Positions 1 through 5,237 of a DNA stretch of 8,041 nt are shown piece by piece. A program made the position numbers and the translations under genes. Positions within the stretch are counted from its first letter, which is position 1. Each line of letters opens with the position of its first letter. A model generated the notes under the pieces. The model worked only from the letters and a program-made list of their open reading frames with translations, had not been told where the DNA came from and did not search any database. The stretch is from Desulfarculaceae bacterium. Its GTDB lineage: Bacteria; Desulfobacterota; Desulfobacteria; Desulfobacterales; Desulfobacteraceae. The DNA is taken from positions 1-8,041 of the forward strand of contig JAIPEK010000095.1 in the NCBI GenBank assembly GCA_021737205.1. Reading direction: 5' to 3'.

Positions 1-1304
1 CCTTGGATCATCTGGACTGCGTGATCCTGGATGAAGCGGATGAAATGCTGCGGATGGGGTTTATCGATGATGTGGAGTGGATCCTGGAAAAGACGCCCGA
101 CGGTGTCCAGACCGCTCTTTTTTCCGCCACCATGCCGCAACCTGTGCGCAGGATAGCAGGAAAGCACCTTACCGACCCGGTGGAAAGCCGGGATAACGAG
201 CGTACCGCCGGAGTGGACGCCATTGATCAGCAATACTGGCTGGTGAAGGGAGCGAAAAAGGCTGATGCCTTGACGCGGATTCTCCAGGCAGCCTCCTTTG
301 ACGGTGTGATCGTGTTCGTGAAAACCAAGAATGCTACAATGGAGGTGGCAAAAACCCTCGAGGAAAAAGGATTCAGAGCCGAAGCCCTGAACGGGGATCT
401 TGCCCAGAACGCAAGGGAGCGGACCGTCAACCGGCTGAAGAACAAACAGCTCGATATTCTCGTGGCAACGGATGTGGCGGCCCGCGGGCTTGATGTAGAG
501 CGGATTTCCCACGTGATCAATTACGACATGCCGTTCGGGGTGGACCCCTATATCCACAGGATCGGCAGGACCGGCAGGGCGGGCAGATCCGGCCAGGCCA
601 TCCTGTTTGTCTCAAAAAATGAACGCCGATTGCTCAAGACCATAGAAAATGCCACAAAACAGAAAATCCGGCAGATCAGTCTCCCGTCCAACAAGGCCGT
701 GAATGAAAAACGGGTGGCCGATTTCAAGCACAACATCGGCACCATGTTGAACAGCCCGGATCTGGCAGATTTTCAGCAGATCATCGAATCCTTTGCAAAA
801 GAGCAGGAACGGCCTGTGGCAGAGGTTGCGGCAGCGGTTGCCAAGATGGCGCACGGGGATTCACCTTTTTACCTTCCCGCGGACAAGAAGGAGTACGGTG
901 CAGGCGGTGAAAAAGCCCCGGCAAAACCGCATAAGAAAAAAGCGGCTTTGGATTCAAAACCGGTAAAAGACATACATCACGCAAGGACGGATTCATCCGG
1001 AAAACAGGACGTCAAGGAAAGTCAAAAATCTTTTCGGCCTGAAAAGAAAAACCATACCCGTCTTGAACAGGGGATGAACCGGTACCGTATCGAAGTGGGC
1101 CGGAATCACGGGGCGAGCCCCCGGGATATCGTGGGCGCCATTTCCAATGAAGCCGGACTTGAAGGCAGGCACATCGGATCCATTGAAATGAACGGCAAAT
1201 TTTCTTTTGTGGATCTCCCGACAGGCATGCCGTCAGAGATTTTCAACCTTCTGAAAAAGACCTGGGTTAGATCCCGCAGGATGGCCATCTCAAAGTGTGC
1301 GTGA
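1..1304 (+). CDS. deaD: DEAD-box RNA helicase, DeaD/CsdA type, 5' partial
   Basis: This is an ATP-dependent RNA helicase of the cytoplasm, of the type that unwinds structured RNA in ribosome assembly, mRNA turnover and cold adaptation. The reading frame (codons starting at base 3) is open to the left edge, so the Q motif, Walker A and motifs Ia/Ib lie outside; roughly 130-150 residues are probably missing. The 433 visible residues carry motif II DEAD (10-13), motif III SAT (41-43), the motif IV strand VIVFVKTK (102-109), motif V ATDVAARGLD (155-164) and motif VI HRIGRTGR (185-192). A Lys-rich, probably disordered linker follows (about 300-355), then a DbpA/CsdA-type RNA-binding domain from about residue 360 (RYRIEVG) to the end. 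That C-terminal domain separates DeaD/DbpA proteins from RhlE/RhlB; DbpA itself is less likely because of the long linker. It is convergent with the minus-strand cluster and shows no functional link to it. Confidence 0.93.
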   Translation, partial: LDHLDCVILDEADEMLRMGFIDDVEWILEKTPDGVQTALFSATMPQPVRRIAGKHLTDPVESRDNERTAGVDAIDQQYWLVKGAKKADALTRILQAASFDGVIVFVKTKNATMEVAKTLEEKGFRAEALNGDLAQNARERTVNRLKNKQLDILVATDVAARGLDVERISHVINYDMPFGVDPYIHRIGRTGRAGRSGQAILFVSKNERRLLKTIENATKQKIRQISLPSNKAVNEKRVADFKHNIGTMLNSPDLADFQQIIESFAKEQERPVAEVAAAVAKMAHGDSPFYLPADKKEYGAGGEKAPAKPHKKKAALDSKPVKDIHHARTDSSGKQDVKESQKSFRPEKKNHTRLEQGMNRYRIEVGRNHGASPRDIVGAISNEAGLEGRHIGSIEMNGKFSFVDLPTGMPSEIFNLLKKTWVRSRRMAISKCA

Positions 1305-1341
1305 GTTTTCCGGGCCCAAGGCCGTTATCAAATCGCCTGCT

Positions 1342-1360
1342 GCCTCCGTCCGAGGCCTTT
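1342..1360 (+). terminator. Weak hairpin in the convergent gap, possible helicase terminator
   Basis: A 5-bp perfect GC-rich stem (GCCTC, bases 1342-1346, with GAGGC, bases 1352-1356) closes a 5-base loop and is followed on the + strand by CTTTCATT. It lies about 40 bases after the helicase stop. The stem is short and the T-tract is broken, so intrinsic termination is only possible. The minus-strand reading has no T-run after the hairpin, so the same structure is not a convincing terminator for the opposing gene. Confidence 0.28.
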
Positions 1361-1362
1361 CA

Positions 1363-2157
1363 TTATTCAAAAAGTCCGGCCCTGAATGCCTTGAGGTAGT
1401 TCATGCAGTAATCGTCCCTGCCCACAAGGGCTTCCGCCGTGGTGATGGCGGTCTGCATGCCCTTGTCCAGGGGATTGATGATAGCTCCGTCAAGTCCTTT
1501 GAGGATCGCCTGGATCATGAAGGCCCGGTTCAGTTGTTTCCGCCCCGGCAGCCCGTACGAGATATTGGAAAGGCCGCAGGCCGTATGGATGCCCTTGAAT
1601 TTTTCCGTGAGCGCCTCAATGGAATCGAGAAAACCGGTTCCGTAGGTTTTGTCCACGGAGACCGGCTGGACCAGGGGATCGATAAAAATGTTTTCCAGGG
1701 CGATGTTGCTTTTTAAAAGATCGTTCACAAGCTTGTCCGCGATCTTCAGCCGGTCGTCCACAGTCACCGGCATTCCCTCGTCACTCATGCAAAGGGCCAC
1801 CACCTTGAGATCCGTTCCTGCGATAAGCGGCATCAGGTTGTCATACCGCTCTTTTTCAAGGGAGATGGAGTTGATCATGGCAACTCCCTTGTGTACTTTC
1901 AGGGCCGCTTCCACCGCCTTGGGGTTCGGGCTGTCAATGGCGCAGGGAAGATCCGCTGCCTCCTGGGCCGTTTGCACAAGCCAGGCAAGGTATTCCGGCT
2001 CGTTTTCCACGAATGTGCCGGCATTGACATCGATATACGCGGCATTGTTTTCGGCCTGGTCTGATGCGATTTTCCGGATGGTGTCAGCATCCTTTGCCTC
2101 AATGGCCGCTTTTACCGATTTCCTGCTGGAATTGATAAGTTCCCCGATGATAATCAT
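1363..2157 (-). CDS. Methylcorrinoid:tetrahydrofolate methyltransferase (MtgA/AcsE-like, pterin-binding)
   Basis: This predicted cytoplasmic enzyme of 264 residues is a TIM barrel of the pterin-binding (dihydropteroate synthase-like) family. It would move a methyl group between the corrinoid protein encoded just upstream and tetrahydrofolate, giving methyl-THF. The pterin-site signature is intact: DVNAG (43-47), Asp75 in AIDSPNP, Asn96 in MINSIS, Asp160 in FIDPLVQP, and Asn198 in GLSNISYGLP. These match the known AcsE (CFeSP:H4folate methyltransferase) pocket residues almost number for number, and the length is typical. The ATG at 2157 has AAGGAG five bases before it. It is the last gene of the run, 18 bases after the corrinoid gene. 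Beside an MttB homologue, the MtgA/MtqA role (methyl-corrinoid to THF in quaternary-amine demethylation) fits better than the AcsE role, because no CO dehydrogenase or CFeSP gene is visible; sequence alone cannot separate the two firmly. Confidence 0.9.
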   Translation of the reverse strand: MIIIGELINSSRKSVKAAIEAKDADTIRKIASDQAENNAAYIDVNAGTFVENEPEYLAWLVQTAQEAADLPCAIDSPNPKAVEAALKVHKGVAMINSISLEKERYDNLMPLIAGTDLKVVALCMSDEGMPVTVDDRLKIADKLVNDLLKSNIALENIFIDPLVQPVSVDKTYGTGFLDSIEALTEKFKGIHTACGLSNISYGLPGRKQLNRAFMIQAILKGLDGAIINPLDKGMQTAITTAEALVGRDDYCMNYLKAFRAGLFE

Positions 2158-2175
2158 GTCTGCTCCTTGTCCGTT

Positions 2176-2805
2176 TTATCCCATAGATTTGGCCAGTTTG
2201 CTCGCGCCGCCCGCATCCGCTGCATATCCGTCCGCTCCGATCCGGTCTGCGAACTCCCGGGTGACCGGGGCTCCGCCCACGATGATCTTGATTTGATCAC
2301 GGACGCCGCTTTCCGCAAGTGCATCCACTGTCTGCTGCATCATGGGCATGGTGGTGGTCAAAAGTGCAGAGAGTGCCACGATATTCGGATTTTTTTCCCG
2401 GACCGCCTCCACAAAGGTTTCAGGGGCCACGTCCACCCCGAGGTCCGTGACTTCGAATCCCGCGCTTTCCACCATCATGGTCACAAGATTTTTTCCGATG
2501 TCGTGCAGATCTCCTTTCACAGTTCCGATGACCACGTGGCCGACCCTGTTTCTGCCCCCGTCCTTGAGAAACGGCTTGAGAATTTCCACTGCCTCGCTCA
2601 TGCTTTTGGCCGCCATGAGGACCTCCGGGATGAACATTTCTCCGGTCTGCATCTTCTCGCCCACAATGTCCATGCCGCTGATAAGCCCGTCGTTGAGAAT
2701 GGTGTCCGCGTCCACTCCCCGGTCCACGGCTTCCTGGACCGAATTTTTTACGCCCTCTGCATCACCGGTGAGCAATGCATCTTGAATTGCAGATAAATCC
2801 GTCAT
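2176..2805 (-). CDS. Corrinoid (B12-binding) methyl-carrier protein, MtgC/MttC-like
   Basis: This 209-residue methyl carrier would accept a methyl group on its cobalamin cobalt from the MttB homologue and hand it to the MtgA-like enzyme. The N-terminal helical bundle (about 1-85, with the family-like stretch GEMFIPEVLMAAKSM at 55-69) is followed by the cobalamin-binding Rossmann domain. That domain has the base-off/His-on motif Asp99-x-His101-x-x-Gly104 within GTVKGDLHDIGKN, the Ser146-x-Leu148 element, and GlyGly at 177-178 in VGGAPV. Length and layout match corrinoid proteins of methylamine and betaine systems. The frame stays open upstream to 2955, but I chose the ATG at 2805: AAAAGGAG stands seven bases before it, the longer form would overlap the mttB-family gene by 136 bases, and the extra 50 residues look nothing like the family. 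The gene lies 14 bases after the methyltransferase stop, so the two are almost certainly co-transcribed. Confidence 0.94.
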   Translation of the reverse strand: MTDLSAIQDALLTGDAEGVKNSVQEAVDRGVDADTILNDGLISGMDIVGEKMQTGEMFIPEVLMAAKSMSEAVEILKPFLKDGGRNRVGHVVIGTVKGDLHDIGKNLVTMMVESAGFEVTDLGVDVAPETFVEAVREKNPNIVALSALLTTTMPMMQQTVDALAESGVRDQIKIIVGGAPVTREFADRIGADGYAADAGGASKLAKSMG

Positions 2806-2812
2806 ATCCTGA

Positions 2813-2820
2813 CTCCTTTT
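2813..2820 (-). promoter_or_regulatory. Shine-Dalgarno site that fixes the corrinoid protein start
   Basis: On the minus strand AAAAGGAG lies seven bases before the ATG at 2805 and overlaps the final base of the TAA stop of the preceding methyltransferase gene. A ribosome finishing that gene would stop on this site, so translation of the two partners is probably coupled. Confidence 0.75.
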
Positions 2821-4313
2821 TACATCCAGTTTTTCGCCATTTTTTCCAATTCTTTCGCCGTTTCCTTCGGCAGGGGCTCCGGCTCGTGTTCCATGATCTT
2901 CAGGGTATGCTCTTTCAGCCGCTCGTGGAACTGTTTGCTTCCGGCGGCACGCCACGCGGCCGTGGTGGTCCGGTCAAAAAGTTTGGAGTACCAGACCTCC
3001 CGGAAATGGTTCATGGTGTGCGGCTCCATGAGAAAGTGTCCGCTGGGGCCGACCTTGTCGATGACATCCAGGGCCAGGCGCTCCTCGTCCACCCGCATTC
3101 CGTTCATGTATCGGTTCACTTTTTCGATGACCTCGTTGACAAGGACCATGTATTCCGGCGAGATTAACGTGGAATGGTCCAGCCAGCCGTTGTCGTGGAC
3201 CATGTTGGCCCCGCTCATGGACGAGGAAAAACACGAGAACGTCGCTTCTACGGCTGCCTGGGAGTCGGGGAACTTGGCGTCGGAGCACCCGGACATCCCG
3301 AAAAACGGGATGCTGTAATGATGGGCAAGCTGGGCCATGGCAGAGGCCATGATGTTCATTTCCGGCGCACCGTAGGAAAAGATCGTGGTGGCCATATCCA
3401 TGATCGTGGCAAATGCTCCGTAAACGAACGGGCAGCCCGGGTTGACCAGCTGGCCGAGGATGATTCCGAACAGGGATTCGGCACTTCCCTGGACCACGGT
3501 GCCGGCAAGGGTCGCAGGCGACGTGCTCCCGGCCTGGGGGCCGGAATAGCAGACCTGGGGCAGCCCTTTTTCGGCTGCAAAAAGAAGCCGGTCGATCAGG
3601 GCGTCATCATAGGTCAAGGGCGAGATCGGCGCCTGGAACCCGATGATGTTGGGCTGGTTGATAAGGCGCTCTTCGCTTCCGGCAATGAGCACCCCCATAT
3701 CGTAGATATCCCGCATGGAATCCATACTCCCGCAGCAGAACAGCAGCGGCTTTGTACTGTTGGCCAGCACCTGTTTGGCGATGAGCCGGTCCGAGGTTGC
3801 GGACGGCGCGTCCGAGCAAACCCCGATGGTCATGATCCAGGTGAAGTTGTCCAGAGCGTCGGCAAGCCGGGCGGTTTTCCTGCAGTCGTCCACTGTAAAG
3901 GGACGGCGCTCCCCGTTATCAGGATCCAGGTAGTCGAATGCATCCACAGTGGGACCGTACCAGGTGTCGTCATCCTTGAGGACCACCGGTTTCGTCCGGT
4001 TTCTGTCAAAAAAAACCACCTGGGAGGGTGCCGTGCTCAACGCCTTTTCCACAAGCCATCCCGGCAGCCGCACCCGGTCGCCGTCCACCGAGGCCCCGTT
4101 GGAGTGGAGAATTTCCTTTGCCTTTTCATGGGTCACCTTGAACCCGGTCCGTTCCATAAGAGACAGGGTGGCTTCATGTAATCCCTGGATCTGGGCCGTG
4201 CTCAAGAACCGCTGGCGCGGTTTTATATGCAGCATGGACTCCCATCCCACGGGATTTTCCTGCTGCCCGGCCCCTGTATTGTCCTGGGTTGTGAACTGAG
4301 ATTCGGGATTCAT
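2820..4313 (-). CDS. MttB-superfamily quaternary-amine methyltransferase, non-pyrrolysine
   Basis: This 497-residue protein belongs to the trimethylamine methyltransferase (MttB) superfamily. Such enzymes move a methyl group from a methylated amine to the Co(I) corrinoid of a partner protein; here the partner is encoded 14 bases downstream. Recognisable parts are the N-terminal segment RFLSTAQIQGLHEATLSLMERTG (given here as RFLSTAQ...LMERTG, residues about 35-57), the central barrel with CYSGPQAGSTSPATLAG, and GMSGCSDAKFPDSQA, whose Lys is residue 347. The frame runs through with no in-frame UAG, so it is not a pyrrolysine trimethylamine enzyme. It groups by type with non-Pyl members such as MtgB (glycine betaine), MtpB (proline betaine) and MtcB (carnitine). 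The substrate cannot be read from sequence; the nearby PutA homologue favours a methylated proline. The ATG at 4313 is preceded by AAGGAG at 4331-4326, 12 bases away, a rather long spacing. Met27 is a less likely alternative start because its upstream site is weaker. Confidence 0.92.
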   Translation of the reverse strand: MNPESQFTTQDNTGAGQQENPVGWESMLHIKPRQRFLSTAQIQGLHEATLSLMERTGFKVTHEKAKEILHSNGASVDGDRVRLPGWLVEKALSTAPSQVVFFDRNRTKPVVLKDDDTWYGPTVDAFDYLDPDNGERRPFTVDDCRKTARLADALDNFTWIMTIGVCSDAPSATSDRLIAKQVLANSTKPLLFCCGSMDSMRDIYDMGVLIAGSEERLINQPNIIGFQAPISPLTYDDALIDRLLFAAEKGLPQVCYSGPQAGSTSPATLAGTVVQGSAESLFGIILGQLVNPGCPFVYGAFATIMDMATTIFSYGAPEMNIMASAMAQLAHHYSIPFFGMSGCSDAKFPDSQAAVEATFSCFSSSMSGANMVHDNGWLDHSTLISPEYMVLVNEVIEKVNRYMNGMRVDEERLALDVIDKVGPSGHFLMEPHTMNHFREVWYSKLFDRTTTAAWRAAGSKQFHERLKEHTLKIMEHEPEPLPKETAKELEKMAKNWM

Positions 4314-4361
4314 TTCTTTATGGCTCTCCTTATTTTTTTATATGAAAGAACATCATTTTTT

Positions 4362-4421
4362 ACCATGAAGGCCGTGAAGGAACTGAAGCAAAACCTTCAT
4401 GAGCTTCCTGCTCTTCATGGT
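4362..4421. repeat. 60-base palindrome of TGAAG elements phased every 9 bases
   Basis: The outer arms ACCATGAAG (4362-4370) and CTTCATGGT (4413-4421) are perfect 9-bp complements. Within the left arm TGAAG begins at 4366, 4375 and 4384, exactly nine apart. Within the right arm CTTC begins at 4395, 4404 and 4413, also nine apart. All three pairs share one axis at 4391.5, around the loop CAAAAC. The repeat lies in the 147-base gap between the regulator and the MttB-family gene. It has no T-run on the minus-strand side, so it is a poor terminator. It resembles an extragenic palindromic or MITE-like repeat, or it could act as an mRNA processing or stability hairpin; its role is not determined. 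Confidence 0.75.
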
Positions 4422-4460
4422 GATCTTTCATTATTCGTTGCGTCCAAAAGGACATGGTCG

Positions 4461-5231
4461 TTATCCCCCTTCATTCCCGCCCGAGGGCATGGAATAGAAA
4501 ATGGTTTCAAACTGTTTTCTGTACCGCTCCGCTTCCGGGATCAGGCGGACAAGCTCTGAAGGAACAATGTTCAGGTGGCCCGCCATCTCCTTGCCTGCCT
4601 GTTCCGTGTCCCGTTTTTCGATACAGCCTGTGATTCTTTTCGCTGTTTCAATCGCCTGTTCCGGTTCGCACAATGTATCAGGCATGAATTTCAAGTACTG
4701 GTCATGGGTCCTGGTAATCACCATCTTGACCATTTCCGAAAGCAGTTCATTGTTCGAGGCTTCACAGATGATGGTATGGAAATCAAAATCCGCCTGGTAA
4801 AAGCCTTCGAGATTTTTGATGTGTTCCTCCATTCTGCCGATCGTCTCTCTGAGTTTGCCGATATCGTTCTCGTCCGCCCGGGCGGCTGCCAGTTTGACCA
4901 CACTGCACTCGAGCGTATGCCGGGTTTCAATGATATCCATGATCCAGTACGCATTCAGTACATCACTGAGGGAGGAAGTGAACATATGCGGAGAGGGGAT
5001 ATCCTCCTTGAGGAATATCCCCTTGCCCTGGGTGACTTCCAGGTACCCCACAAGGACCATGGCGGAGATGGCTTCCCTCACCGATGACCGGCTGACGCCG
5101 AAGGATTCGGCCAGGTTCCGCTCCGGCGGCAGCTTTTCACCGGGGGCAAGCTCCCCGTTTTTAATGTGTTTCAAAAGCTCCCGAACCACAAGTTCGGGAG
5201 TGGATGTCTTGTTAATGGTTGAAATTTTCAT
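4461..5231 (-). CDS. GntR-family transcriptional regulator, FadR/FCD subfamily
   Basis: This 256-residue DNA-binding regulator probably controls the surrounding genes in response to a small carboxylate or amino-acid-like ligand. The N-terminal winged helix-turn-helix spans about 12-74, with LPPERNLAESFGVSRSSVREA (34-54; key residues PPER, SFGVSR, VREA) and the wing QGKGIF (68-73). The all-helical FCD ligand domain follows (about 95-225), with ETRHTLE (102-108) and the Asp148...Phe151-His152 motif. FCD proteins often bind a metal with one Asp and three His; Asp148, His152 and His219 are present, but by motif alignment the middle His position appears to be Ala197. Its ATG is six bases after the putA-like stop, and its GGAG (5241-5244) sits inside the last codons of that gene, so translation is probably coupled. 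An operator cannot be named from this window because the operon's leading promoter lies beyond the right edge. Confidence 0.92.
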   Translation of the reverse strand: MKISTINKTSTPELVVRELLKHIKNGELAPGEKLPPERNLAESFGVSRSSVREAISAMVLVGYLEVTQGKGIFLKEDIPSPHMFTSSLSDVLNAYWIMDIIETRHTLECSVVKLAAARADENDIGKLRETIGRMEEHIKNLEGFYQADFDFHTIICEASNNELLSEMVKMVITRTHDQYLKFMPDTLCEPEQAIETAKRITGCIEKRDTEQAGKEMAGHLNIVPSELVRLIPEAERYRKQFETIFYSMPSGGNEGG

Positions 5232-5237
5232 CGATGA

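Noticed and set aside
2806..2955. Longer N-terminus for the corrinoid protein, starting at 2955
   Set aside because: It would lie inside the mttB-family coding region, its residues are unlike the corrinoid family, and the ATG at 2805 has a strong ribosome-binding site.
3174..4181. Long open frame on the + strand opposite the mttB-family gene
   Set aside because: It is rich in Gly, Arg, His and Val without any recognisable domain and is antisense to a clear family member, so it is a GC-driven shadow.
2820..4313. Pyrrolysine-containing trimethylamine methyltransferase
   Set aside because: No in-frame UAG occurs and no pyrrolysine genes are present in the window.
4337..4342. TATAAA on the minus strand as a -10 box for the mttB-family gene
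   Set aside because: No -35 element at suitable spacing; the stretch is simply AT-rich and would leave a very short leader. A promoter in this gap is possible but not supported.
4362..4421. CRISPR-like array
   Set aside because: The repeated units are about five bases with a nine-base period and form one palindrome; there are no spacers or cas genes.
4442..4453. Hairpin GTCC-AAAA-GGAC just after the regulator stop
   Set aside because: The stem is only 4 bp and no T-run follows on the minus strand, so it does not qualify as a terminator.
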